Below are positions 26,776 through 35,197 of a DNA stretch of 64,000 nucleotides, piece by piece. Origin of the DNA: Labilibaculum sp. K2S (GTDB taxonomy: Bacteria; Bacteroidota; Bacteroidia; Bacteroidales; Marinifilaceae). The position numbers and the translations under genes were made by a program. Under the pieces are notes generated by a model. The model made no database searches and had not been told where the DNA came from. It saw nothing but the letters and a program-made list of their open reading frames with translations. The stretch is from NCBI RefSeq assembly GCF_030372765.1, contig NZ_JAUCMW010000012.1, positions 62,001-126,000 on the forward strand, given 5' to 3'. Each line of letters starts with the position of its first letter. The first letter of the stretch is position 1.

Positions 26776-28062
26776 TTAGTTTTTAAGTTCACTCAATTCT
26801 CTTTCATATCTGGCAATTAATTCATCCTTTTGTGAAATCTGATATTGCAATTCTTCAGGATCAACAGCTAAACCATCTTTTACAATTTTCAAACGAATCT
26901 GGAAATCACTTAACACATTCATATAATTAATAAAAGCATCGTAAGGTGAGCTGTAAGGATTAAAATAAGAATGCACATCACCATCTGAAGCAAACTTGGT
27001 ACACATATAATAGAAATGATCACTTGCCTGCAGGTATTTCCAATCCTTATTAATTCGATCATCATTTACAACGGCAACATCATCACGCAATGCATATAAT
27101 TTTCGAAAAGCTTCATCCTGAAGTTTATTGCCCAGCCATGCAGACAAATCACGCTCTTCATCTGCCCATGAAATTACATTGGGAACATGTGCCTGCGCAA
27201 TTGGGTGAAATTCAGAAGTAAGCTCCGAAGGTGTGGCAAATTTATATTTCGATTTTAAAATAACCTCCTGAGGAAGATGGGCTAAGAATTCAAAAATTCC
27301 TGATTCCTTCTTCTGATGTTCTCCGAACGTTTCATAATCCATAAATATATTCACCAAATCTTCTTTATCATCCATTTCATTCAACCATCCAACAAATTTA
27401 GTTGTTGTTAACGGCCATTCCTTCCATCCTTCAGATGAAAACCGGAATGAAATATCATCACTTAGTTTGTAATTACGCATTAAAACTTTTAGTTTCGGAT
27501 TGATTGCGTTACAGTACAAATAATTTGGACTCTTCCAGCCTAAGATGTGCTTCGCTCCTTCTGTTAAAATGGCCTTATATCCCATTTTGGAAACCATTTC
27601 TCCAATTTCGTCCGAATAAATCATTTCTGTGTTTCGAAATACAGATGGCCGAATTCCAAAAAGAGCTTCTATTTTATCACTATGGCTTGCAACCTGCTGA
27701 ATGAACTCATCCTTATTGATTAATGATGCAAGAGAATGAGAATACGTTTCTGCTAAAAACTCAACATCTCCTGTTTTGGCCAGATCTTTAAAAGTATCAA
27801 TAACTTCCGGAGCATATTGCTCGAGCTGATCCAAAGCAATTCCCGTAATGGAGTATGAAATTTTGAATTTGCCTTTATTGGTTTTCAACAATTCCAAAAC
27901 AATCTTGTTTGCAGGCAAATAACACTCATCTGCAATTTTTCTCATGATCGACTCATTGGTGTAATCATCGTAGTAGTAATGATCGTTACCGATATCAAAA
28001 AACCTATATCTTTTTAAACGTAAGGGTTGATGAATCTGAAAATATAAACAAAGTGCCTTCAT
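26776..28062 (-). CDS. Glycoside hydrolase family 57 enzyme
   Basis: This 428-residue cytoplasmic enzyme shows GH57 motifs: the early FQIHQPLR (8-15), GDVEFLAETYSHSL (98-111), VFRNTEMIYSDE with the probable nucleophile Glu146, and FMDYETFGEHQ with the acid/base aspartate. GH57 covers alpha-amylases, branching enzymes and 4-alpha-glucanotransferases. Its size and cytoplasmic location with glycogen genes favour amylase or transferase action on storage glucan. The C-terminal end is a coiled segment (QISQKDELIARYERELSELK). It starts four bases after the GT4 gene stops, so they are co-translated. Confidence 0.9.
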   Translation of the reverse strand: MKALCLYFQIHQPLRLKRYRFFDIGNDHYYYDDYTNESIMRKIADECYLPANKIVLELLKTNKGKFKISYSITGIALDQLEQYAPEVIDTFKDLAKTGDVEFLAETYSHSLASLINKDEFIQQVASHSDKIEALFGIRPSVFRNTEMIYSDEIGEMVSKMGYKAILTEGAKHILGWKSPNYLYCNAINPKLKVLMRNYKLSDDISFRFSSEGWKEWPLTTTKFVGWLNEMDDKEDLVNIFMDYETFGEHQKKESGIFEFLAHLPQEVILKSKYKFATPSELTSEFHPIAQAHVPNVISWADEERDLSAWLGNKLQDEAFRKLYALRDDVAVVNDDRINKDWKYLQASDHFYYMCTKFASDGDVHSYFNPYSSPYDAFINYMNVLSDFQIRLKIVKDGLAVDPEELQYQISQKDELIARYERELSELKN

Positions 28063-28066
28063 AATC

Positions 28067-29377
28067 TTAATTTTTTACTAATGGTTCTAATAATTTGATT
28101 GCGGAAACATAGACATCATGAACATTGACAGCCGCTTTGGCCCACTTCAAATTATCCACTTCCTCTTTACCTTCTTCCTTAAAAACTTCCGAAAGAGCGT
28201 TGTATTTAATAATTCCATAAATGGCATCTGCCATTGCATCGATATCCCAATAATCGACCTTTACTGCATGTGTCAGTATTTCGGACACGCCGGATTGTTT
28301 GGAGATAATAACAGGCACATTTGATTGCATTGCCTCTAAAGGTGATATTCCAAATGGCTCCGATACAGAAGGCATTACATACACGTCACTTAAAAGGAAC
28401 ATTTTAAACACATCATCTCCCTTTAAAAATCCTGTAAAGTGAAACTTATCGCTGATACCCAATTGTGCTGCCCGATCAACCATCTGTTCCAACATATCAC
28501 CATTGCCAGCCATTACAAATCGAACATTATCCGTTTTTTTCAAAACCCGATAAGCCGCTTCAACGAAATATTCAGGCCCCTTCTGCATTGTTATCCGGCC
28601 TAAAAAAGTCACCACTTTTTCTTTAACACCTTTTTTAATTTTAAGCTTTTCCTCAAAAGAAACCGGTTCAACAGCATTATAAACGGTAACAACCTTACCA
28701 GGATCCTGTCCGTATTTTTCGATCACAATATTGCGGGTTAAATTACTCACAGCAATAATTTTATCGGCGGCATCCATTCCCATTTTTTCAATCTCATAAA
28801 CCTTTGGATTGACCTTTCCTCCGCTTCGGTCGAAATCGGTGGCATGAACATGAATTACCAATGGTTTTCCCGATACCTTTTTTGCGGCTATTCCTGCAGG
28901 GTAACAAAGCCAGTCATGTGCATGTATTACATCATGTTCATGATCTGCAGAAATTGATGAAGCTACAAACGCGTATTTATAGATTTCTTCCATAAGATCG
29001 GCACCATACTTTCCACTAAATTCAAGTTTCCCATCTTTATCAACTTTAATAAACTTGTTTTTTCCATATAAATCCTGACTCCTGAACGTGTAATATTCAT
29101 CCGGATCATTGTAAGGAACCAATTGCGATTCCACTTCCAGATAAGTATGCTGAGATTTAAATTTTTCGACATGAGACTGAACCTGTTCGATGGTAACCGA
29201 ATTGGCTCCAACCAGGCTCATTGTACTCTGATCCTCGTCACCATGAGCTTTTGGCACAACAAAAACAATGTCTAAATCATCAATTTTTGCCAAACCTTTG
29301 GTTAATCCGTAACAAGCTGTTCCCAATCCGCCGGAAATATGAGGTGGAAACTCCCACCCAAACATTAGAACTTTCAT
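28067..29377 (-). CDS. GT4-family glycosyltransferase, glycogen-synthase-like
   Basis: This 436-residue GT-B enzyme begins MKVLMFGWEFPPHISGGLGT, the glycine-rich donor loop of starch/glycogen-synthase-like transferases. It continues with DVIHAHDWLCYPAG, then KVVTFLGRITMQKGPEYFVE in the nucleotide-sugar domain and EPFGISPLEAMQS, the Glu-x7-Glu motif. It probably uses UDP- or ADP-glucose. In context it may make maltose-1-phosphate or prime alpha-glucan, but this is inference. It lies between the GH57 gene and the debranching gene with gaps of four and six bases. Confidence 0.88.
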   Translation of the reverse strand: MKVLMFGWEFPPHISGGLGTACYGLTKGLAKIDDLDIVFVVPKAHGDEDQSTMSLVGANSVTIEQVQSHVEKFKSQHTYLEVESQLVPYNDPDEYYTFRSQDLYGKNKFIKVDKDGKLEFSGKYGADLMEEIYKYAFVASSISADHEHDVIHAHDWLCYPAGIAAKKVSGKPLVIHVHATDFDRSGGKVNPKVYEIEKMGMDAADKIIAVSNLTRNIVIEKYGQDPGKVVTVYNAVEPVSFEEKLKIKKGVKEKVVTFLGRITMQKGPEYFVEAAYRVLKKTDNVRFVMAGNGDMLEQMVDRAAQLGISDKFHFTGFLKGDDVFKMFLLSDVYVMPSVSEPFGISPLEAMQSNVPVIISKQSGVSEILTHAVKVDYWDIDAMADAIYGIIKYNALSEVFKEEGKEEVDNLKWAKAAVNVHDVYVSAIKLLEPLVKN

Positions 29378-29383
29378 ATACCG

Positions 29384-31324
29384 CTATTTTAAAGGTGATT
29401 GGTTAAACATTTTACTAACTCGAATAATTTCGGCTACACTTAAAGCATATGAGGTAGCTTCATTGGGCAAATGCGGGGGATTCCCATCATAAATCTCCGA
29501 TATCGTTCCTAATCCACGCTCATTCAAACAATCCTCAAATTCGATCAACCATCTTCGAATTGTTCCCTCTCCTCCTAATTTGTACAATTTCAGATAAGCT
29601 TCAGCGAAATGTCCAAAAAGCCATGGATAAACAGATCCGTAATGAAATGCCATATTTCTAATTTCCTCGCTGCCCCTAATCACTCCAATATACTCATGAC
29701 TGTTAGGCGAAAGTGTTCTTAGTCCCCTTGAGGTCAACAGCTCTTTTTCAATCATATCCAAAACAGCTTTCTTCTGATCATCAGAAAGACAGGAATGAGG
29801 AAGTGATACTGCAAATAACTGGTTGGGACGAACAGCCCAGCTCTTATGTGTATCGTCTACATAATCCGACAGGTAAGTTTTATTCCCATCCCAAAATGTA
29901 TCAATAAATGATTCTTTCAAATTCTCTTTAACTCCTGACCATTCTGCTGTAAAATCTTTATCATTGGCTTCTTCAGCCATTTCTAAAGCAAAACAAAGAG
30001 CATTGTACCAAAGTGCGTTAATCTCTACAACATATCCCATTCTACGATTCAGGTATACCCCATGATTCCTAACATTCATCCAGGTTACTCCCTGCTCCAT
30101 GATCCACAGCAGTCCATTGTCATGCATCTTAATTGCCAGATTAGATCCATGTTTATAGCTCTGCAATATCTCCTTTATCGCTTTGCTGTGCTTTTTCCAA
30201 ATTTCCTTTCTGTCTGCTCCGGCTTCAATGTATTTTTGCATAGTCCAAAACGCCCACAAGGGAACGTCAACAGAAAACCTTCCTCCGTTTACGGCAGGAT
30301 CTTTCGAAAAGCGATTGCAAACCCGCTTAAATGCATTATCAAATACCTCCAGAAAAGTTTTCTCATCACCACGTGCCAAAGTCAATCCCGGCAAGGACAA
30401 ATAAGTATTTCGTTCGCTGGTACTAAACCAAGGGAAACCATTAATAATTCCTGTTCCCTGACCATTCTTTGAAAAGAACTGTACCGCTGAATTTTCCAAA
30501 CAATTCTCAAAACTATCCCGGATCACCCTCTTCTTTAGTTCCGAAGCAAATTGCTTCGATATTGCGTTGGGGGAAATCTCTTTTGTGCCGGCCGAAAACA
30601 CAATCGATTCTCCCTTTTTTATATTCATCTCAAAATACCCGGGAACAAACAAATCCTCATGGCAATCGTATCCTCTTCTCTTTTCTTCCTTGTACTCTAC
30701 ATTGTAATACCAATCGGGCACATGAACAAACTCTGATTCAACAGAAGTCTGCATATATAAATATGGGAAATCCTGATACAAACGTATTTTAACTCCATTA
30801 TTAACAACTTCTGATCTGGTATTAGCATCCATATTGGCTTTGGTTAAGGAATGAATATTCCTAAAAGCCAGAAAAGGCTGTAATCGGATCGTCGTTGGAG
30901 AATTTGCCTCAAGCAAAGTGTAACGAACCAAAACGCGCTGTTCTTTTTCTACCAAAAGAAATTCCTTTCTTAAAATCACACCACCTACCCGGTATATTAT
31001 TGTTGGAGTTGGATCCATGATATATTCACGCACATACTTGTTTCCTTTCGGACTGTATTCGCCTGGAAATTTATGGATTCCCAAATTAAAGGGTGCATCA
31101 TGCTGAATTATGGTCTCATCCAAAGAGGATAACAGCACATGATTATCACCACCAAAATGATCTATTGGACATATTAATAGTCCATGATATTTTCGGGTAT
31201 TGCAATTAATAATAGTTGAACTGGCAAAAGAGCCAGCACGATTGGTTCTAATGTATTCTTTTTTTAAAGAATACTCAGTATTCACCAATTGAGCCTTATC
31301 AAACTTGAGGTAGTCCATACGCAA
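29384..31324 (-). CDS. Amylo-alpha-1,6-glucosidase (glycogen debranching enzyme)
   Basis: This 646-residue protein has the N-terminal GDE domain (TRKYHGLLICPIDHFGGDNH, LSSLDETI) and a C-terminal (alpha/alpha)6 GH133-type barrel (GFPWFSTSERNTYLSLPGL, VNGGRFSVDVPLWAFW, TWMNVRNHGVYLNRRMGYVV). It hydrolyses alpha-1,6 branch points left after phosphorylase. It is the first gene of a four-gene block with the GT4, GH57 and fusion genes. The start could be the first or third codon (both ATG). Confidence 0.92.
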   Translation of the reverse strand: MRMDYLKFDKAQLVNTEYSLKKEYIRTNRAGSFASSTIINCNTRKYHGLLICPIDHFGGDNHVLLSSLDETIIQHDAPFNLGIHKFPGEYSPKGNKYVREYIMDPTPTIIYRVGGVILRKEFLLVEKEQRVLVRYTLLEANSPTTIRLQPFLAFRNIHSLTKANMDANTRSEVVNNGVKIRLYQDFPYLYMQTSVESEFVHVPDWYYNVEYKEEKRRGYDCHEDLFVPGYFEMNIKKGESIVFSAGTKEISPNAISKQFASELKKRVIRDSFENCLENSAVQFFSKNGQGTGIINGFPWFSTSERNTYLSLPGLTLARGDEKTFLEVFDNAFKRVCNRFSKDPAVNGGRFSVDVPLWAFWTMQKYIEAGADRKEIWKKHSKAIKEILQSYKHGSNLAIKMHDNGLLWIMEQGVTWMNVRNHGVYLNRRMGYVVEINALWYNALCFALEMAEEANDKDFTAEWSGVKENLKESFIDTFWDGNKTYLSDYVDDTHKSWAVRPNQLFAVSLPHSCLSDDQKKAVLDMIEKELLTSRGLRTLSPNSHEYIGVIRGSEEIRNMAFHYGSVYPWLFGHFAEAYLKLYKLGGEGTIRRWLIEFEDCLNERGLGTISEIYDGNPPHLPNEATSYALSVAEIIRVSKMFNQSPLK

Positions 31325-31870
31325 ACGATGTTAGGATTGATTTACAAATGGTTAGAGAACCATCTTATCATAAAAAAATTGTTGAATTCTCATTAAAGTT
31401 ATCGATTTTATTCCGAATAATAGCGCCTTGCAGTCCTTTTTTATATTATTTTAATATGAATTTTCTGTTCATTCATAATGCAATTAACATATTCTTTTTT
31501 CATCATTTTTCATGCAAACGCTGCCGAACAGAAAAAAATATATTTACAACGTTATAAATGCTTTAAATGATCCAAAATCTGAATATTTAATGAAAAGTTG
31601 TCTTCTTAAACATTTCACAGTAAAAACGTTACCCTTATTGCAGAATTTTTTCTTCAATTAATAGAGTTGTATGGTTTTTCTTAAACAATTCTTGAATAAA
31701 AAAAATCCTCTGTTCTTCGGTCCGAAAACTTTCGGGATTCCCTTAACAAAGGGAGACAGACTTGAAGCAGTTGGGACACTGCTTGTAAGCACTCCTTTTT
31801 GTTCCTCCTCCCCACTTTCTCACTTGTTGTTTCCGGTTTATCTGTCCGCCATCAGTTTTGGGTTGACCGG
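31325..31870. other. Non-coding stretch before the 21-bp repeat
   Basis: About 550 bases with no credible gene. Open frames of about 70-78 codons here have unnatural composition and no start signals. A segment near 31715-31800 (pattern ctttcgggattcccttaac) resembles intergenic debris. No RNA gene was recognised. Confidence 0.4.
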
Positions 31871-32017
31871 TGGCGGAACACTTCAAACTTATGGCGGAAA
31901 AGATTAGACTTGTGGCGGAACACTTCAGACTTACGCCGGAATACTTCAAACTTGTGGCGGAAAGCCTCAGACTTGTACCAACAAAACAGAGGCTTGTTTG
32001 GTAACTGTTCAAATTTA
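31871..32017. repeat. 21-bp minisatellite, seven units
   Basis: Five clear units of exactly 21 bases begin at 31871, 31892, 31913, 31934 and 31955, of the form GGCGGAACACTTCAAACTT plus flanks. Two more diverged units start at 31976 and 31997. As 21 is a multiple of three, both strands stay open: one frame reads WRNTSNL heptads, another SLKCSAT heptads. There is no start context and the flanks are not protein-like, so I call it repeat DNA. Confidence 0.85.
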
Positions 32018-32651
32018 AAAACAGACAAACATAAATTGCAGAATTTAAATCAATCACACACATTCAACTACCACAAATCCAATATTATTGGGCTCACACC
32101 TGCCGGTTTGCGTTGCTTAATTTTCAACTACGAACTACAAACCTGCATGGGTATGCGATATACAAAAAAGCCACTCACATTGCTACAAGTGGGTTGTGGG
32201 TTGTTATTATTTCTTTTTCACTCCAACTCTCTACCCTAAATCCCCTGAAGAGGACTTTCATAAACACTACCAAAAGCCGCTTTTGGGATTTGGGGTGAAT
32301 CATTAGGAACGATTGAACTGCCCCGGCCGGGAACAACTATATTAGTAATATAAAAAACTTTTTACGGAATTTTTATTCGGGTGCACGCCAATCATTATGT
32401 ATTCAGTAAGTTGAAGTTGCAGTAAACACTCGTTCTTGCGGATTTTGAAAAACAGTTGGACACAATCAAATTTTATGAGTTAAGTAGTTTTTTATGGACA
32501 AAAAATAAAAATGCATCTGTAAAAGCTGACTAAAAACACTTTTGCAAAGGAAATAAACACGAATACACCTCCCTTTCTAAAAATTATCCTGATCATTATG
32601 AAAATCACCTAATTTGAATGGTACAACTTGCAACAAGCATTTTTTATCGAA
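32018..32651. other. Non-coding stretch with intergenic repeat debris
   Basis: No gene recognised. Near 32238-32295 there is a family of imperfect inverted motifs (CCCTAAATCCCCTGAAG and TTTTGGGATTTGGGG); a related motif (CCCCAAACCCCTAAAGGGG) occurs near 56980. The rest is AT-rich. Confidence 0.4.
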
Positions 32652-32717
32652 AAAACAAATACACATTTCTATTTTATGATTACATTCGGTGGCCAATGAG
32701 TAAACACAGCACTTTTT
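32652..32717. repeat. Duplicated promoter-like block, copy 1
   Basis: About 56 bases beginning AAAACAAATACACATTTCT match the block at 38853 at roughly 85 percent identity, including TACATTCG (32681-32688), a near -7 element. It lies just before a gene, as copy 2 does. The shared sequence suggests a duplicated promoter or regulatory site. Confidence 0.6.
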
Positions 32718-32776
32718 GAGATACTAAAGAGTTTAAGATGTTTTTAGTTGAGAACAAATTGACCTAATAATAAATA

Positions 32777-33436
32777 ATGAAATACGACAAAAGCAAATAC
32801 AAAATATGGGACTGGAAAAGTCCGGTAATTTTACATTGGATTATTAATCCTGGAGTAGTTATTAGTGATTTATTTTTAGGACAAACAATGCCTAAGGTAA
32901 TGCTCATAGAACGTGAAGGGAATAAGCCTTTGTTTCAGCGCTCGTTTACTCCATGTCCGCACTGTGGCGAATTGCATTCTGCTGTTAAATATTCAGCTCA
33001 AAATAAAACTGCAGCAAAAAATTGGTATGGTTTCTATTGCGACAAGTGTACCGAAATAATTCCGGCACAGCGAAATTTAACATCCTTACTGGTGCTGCTG
33101 GTGACTTTCCCTTTGTGGGGTTGGTTTGCGAAAACACTAAAGCAAAAATGGTTGAACAAACAACCGGAAAGATATAAAAACCTGAATCTTGATTTCAGGG
33201 AAGAAAAAAACACAACAAAAAACTGGTTGAAGTTTGGCCTTAGCTGGGGACTATTGATGTATATAATTACAATTTTAATAATGCCACTTATTAATCAAGC
33301 TGAAATTACTCAAAGGAGTTTATTAACAGGAATTCCATTGTGGTTAATTGGTGGCCTTGCTTGGGGATATACCATGAAGATATGGATGAACAAAAAAGGA
33401 AAAGCTAATAAAAAACTCACTAGTACGATAAACTAA
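32777..33436 (+). CDS. Membrane protein with zinc-ribbon, unknown function
   Basis: This 219-residue protein begins with a hydrophobic patch (SPVILHWIINPGVVISDLFLG). It then has a zinc ribbon formed by CPHCGE (about residues 59-64) and CDKC (about 88-91). Three membrane helices follow (about 102-118, 151-173 and 181-199). I have no firm family name. It is the first gene of a run of small membrane proteins on the same strand, with the duplicated promoter-like block upstream. Confidence 0.75.
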   Translation: MKYDKSKYKIWDWKSPVILHWIINPGVVISDLFLGQTMPKVMLIEREGNKPLFQRSFTPCPHCGELHSAVKYSAQNKTAAKNWYGFYCDKCTEIIPAQRNLTSLLVLLVTFPLWGWFAKTLKQKWLNKQPERYKNLNLDFREEKNTTKNWLKFGLSWGLLMYIITILIMPLINQAEITQRSLLTGIPLWLIGGLAWGYTMKIWMNKKGKANKKLTSTIN

Positions 33437-33472
33437 CAAAAACCATTCAACCCAAATACTAAACTAAAAATT

Positions 33473-33691
33473 ATGAGTAAAAAACAGATTGACAAATTGA
33501 TGCATAGCCTATTGGCTATTTCTAGTATTTTAATGTTGCTTGGAACTTTTTTTAAACTACAGCACTACCCATATGGGGACTTAATACTTTCGACTGGCAT
33601 CTGGTCAAGTCTTGTAATAGGCACTATTGAAATTAGTCACCTAAAAAAGATTAGAAAAACATTAGAAAAAGAAGCTTCAAAATCTAATTAG
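33473..33691 (+). CDS. Small two-helix membrane protein
   Basis: This 72-residue protein has two hydrophobic helices (LMHSLLAISSILMLLGTFF and LILSTGIWSSLVIGTIEI) separated by FKLQHYPYGD, a short motif that resembles the loop after helix one in GldL-like proteins. The tail is charged (KKIRKTLEKEA). It follows the zinc-ribbon gene by 36 bases. The function is unknown. Confidence 0.65.
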   Translation: MSKKQIDKLMHSLLAISSILMLLGTFFKLQHYPYGDLILSTGIWSSLVIGTIEISHLKKIRKTLEKEASKSN

Positions 33692-33841
33692 ACAAACAAA
33701 TATGTGGTAACAAAATCGAAATTATCATGGCCTTTGATCCCGATGCATCGGGAAAAATTTAGCACAAGAAATAAATACCAACAATTCCGATCAACCATTA
33801 AAAACCATTTACCCCAAACAGTAAACCTTAAAAAACTAAAA

Positions 33842-34063
33842 ATGAAAAACGACAAAGCACTCCGAATTTTCCTGATGCTATTTTGCATCTTTTTACTTTC
33901 TATTATTTTCACAGCATTCGACATATCATTTAGCGATGCCAACTCTGCCCCTTACAATTTGGGTTTTGCTGTTGGTGCTGCATCTGGAAATATGCTTAAG
34001 ATTTTGGCAACTCTGGCTATTGCAAAAATGGCATATGTTAAGATGAAGGCTTTTAGTGAATAA
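33842..34063 (+). CDS. Small two-helix membrane protein
   Basis: The ATG at 33842 gives 73 residues: helix one LRIFLMLFCIFLLSIIF, a polar loop (FSDANSAPYNLGF), and helix two (GNMLKILATLAIAKMAYV). A longer frame back to 33704 has an unnatural composition and contains a CCCGATGCATCGGG palindrome, so the shorter start is preferred. No family recognised. Confidence 0.6.
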   Translation: MKNDKALRIFLMLFCIFLLSIIFTAFDISFSDANSAPYNLGFAVGAASGNMLKILATLAIAKMAYVKMKAFSE

Positions 34064-34137
34064 GCGAAAAATTAATTATTGAAATAGACATGATTGTGTT
34101 TACTTAGAATTCACCACATATTTATAAACAGATTGAA

Positions 34138-34341
34138 ATGAATTTATTAACGAAAATAATTTGGACTTTATGCATACTGATTTGGTTTATGATGCTGATT
34201 GTAATGACTATTGCATTAACTGATATTACTTCCTGGAATCCTTTTAAAGAATATCGATTTATTATTGTAATTGGATTTATTGCCATATCTGGATTTATTC
34301 TAAATGCCTATAAAAACAGAATAAACACACACAATGTCTAG
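34138..34341 (+). CDS. Small two-helix membrane protein
   Basis: This 67-residue protein has two hydrophobic helices (IIWTLCILIWFMMLIVMTI and FIIVIGFIAISGFIL) and a short polar tail. It lies in the same row of small membrane genes. No family is recognised and function cannot be proposed. Confidence 0.55.
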   Translation: MNLLTKIIWTLCILIWFMMLIVMTIALTDITSWNPFKEYRFIIVIGFIAISGFILNAYKNRINTHNV

Positions 34342-34521
34342 TATTCCAGATCGTGACAATCTATTAGGAGAGACAAAAATCATGATTTATCGGAAAAGTA
34401 ACTCTTGATAGGCTATTTAGGTAGTTATTTGTAAAAATGAAGAAACATTAGATAAGCAAGTTAATTTAGCTTAATAGACATATTGGCATTCATTGCGATG
34501 GAACTAACAAAAATTGAAAAC

Positions 34522-34710
34522 ATGAAAAAACTCTTACATATTTTAAAAAGATTTGGACTTTCATTCTTATTCATAGTATTAGGAATCTACATATTGAATA
34601 CAACTAATTCTATTTTAGGAACTGTAATCGGAGTTGCAAACATTGTATTTTTTGGAGTGTTAATCCTTTGGGCTATTTTCAAAATGTATAAAGATAGAAT
34701 GGTTAAATGA
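34522..34710 (+). CDS. Small two-helix membrane protein
   Basis: From the ATG at 34522 this is a 62-residue protein with a basic N-terminus (MKKLLHILKRFG) and two helices (LSFLFIVLGIYIL and GTVIGVANIVFFGVLILWAI). Starts at 34498 (ATG) or 34483 (TTG) are possible. It precedes the first copy of the exact 42-bp repeat by 44 bases. No family is recognised. Confidence 0.5.
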   Translation: MKKLLHILKRFGLSFLFIVLGIYILNTTNSILGTVIGVANIVFFGVLILWAIFKMYKDRMVK

Positions 34711-34754
34711 CTTAAAACCTAATAATTAGGATACGTGCTGAATTGTTCACTAAA

Positions 34755-34796
34755 TCGCAACGGCAAAAGAAAATGGAAGGAAGCAATAAAGAATAA
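34755..34796 (+). repeat. Exact 42-bp direct repeat, copy 1
   Basis: The block starting TCGCAACGGCAAAAGAAAAT and ending CAATAAAGAATAA is identical to 36539-36580. Together the two copies bracket two genes. In one frame it reads ATAKENGRKQ then a stop, so it may be the 3' end of a lost or duplicated gene. Confidence 0.85.
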
Positions 34797-34823
34797 GTTT
34801 ATTATCAAACTCAAAATGAAGCA

Positions 34824-35192
34824 ATGGAGATTATCGGCATCCTATTCATTCTAATTGTGTGTGCATTTTTAATTTATATGCTCTACACCAAAATACAAAG
34901 CATAAACGCTATAGATGGGCTACTGAAAGAGTATTATGAGGATCAAGACATAACAATTACAAACATTTCAAAATTTAACTTTACGGAACGTTTAAAATAC
35001 GGAGTGCCGGTAATTCCATTTATGCGCTTTTATTCTTCTACATGCTACAGTTTGTTTTCAAAAGTAGATGAAAGCTATTTCAGAAAACTAGACACTACCA
35101 ATAAGAATGATGCAGAACAAATCCGTTATGTAGAGATCATCTTTTCGCAAAATGGGATCGAATACAACGAATTTGACACCTATAATTTTTAA
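34824..35192 (+). CDS. Protein with N-terminal membrane anchor, unknown function
   Basis: This 122-residue protein has one N-terminal helix (IIGILFILIVCAFLIYMLY) and a soluble domain containing ITNISKFNFTERLKYGVPV and a C-terminal strand (QIRYVEIIFSQNGIEY). It lies five bases before the MutS-like gene, so they are co-translated. It may tether or assist that ATPase; this is inference. Confidence 0.65.
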   Translation: MEIIGILFILIVCAFLIYMLYTKIQSINAIDGLLKEYYEDQDITITNISKFNFTERLKYGVPVIPFMRFYSSTCYSLFSKVDESYFRKLDTTNKNDAEQIRYVEIIFSQNGIEYNEFDTYNF

Positions 35193-35197
35193 GACCT

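Noticed and set aside
31799..32239. 146-residue reading frame with WRNTSNL heptads
   Set aside because: The coding look comes from a 21-base repeat that keeps every frame open; the flanks are not protein-like and there is no ribosome site.
33704..33841. Longer N-terminus of the small membrane protein at 33842
   Set aside because: The added segment has odd composition and includes a CCCGATGCATCGGG palindrome, more like intergenic DNA.
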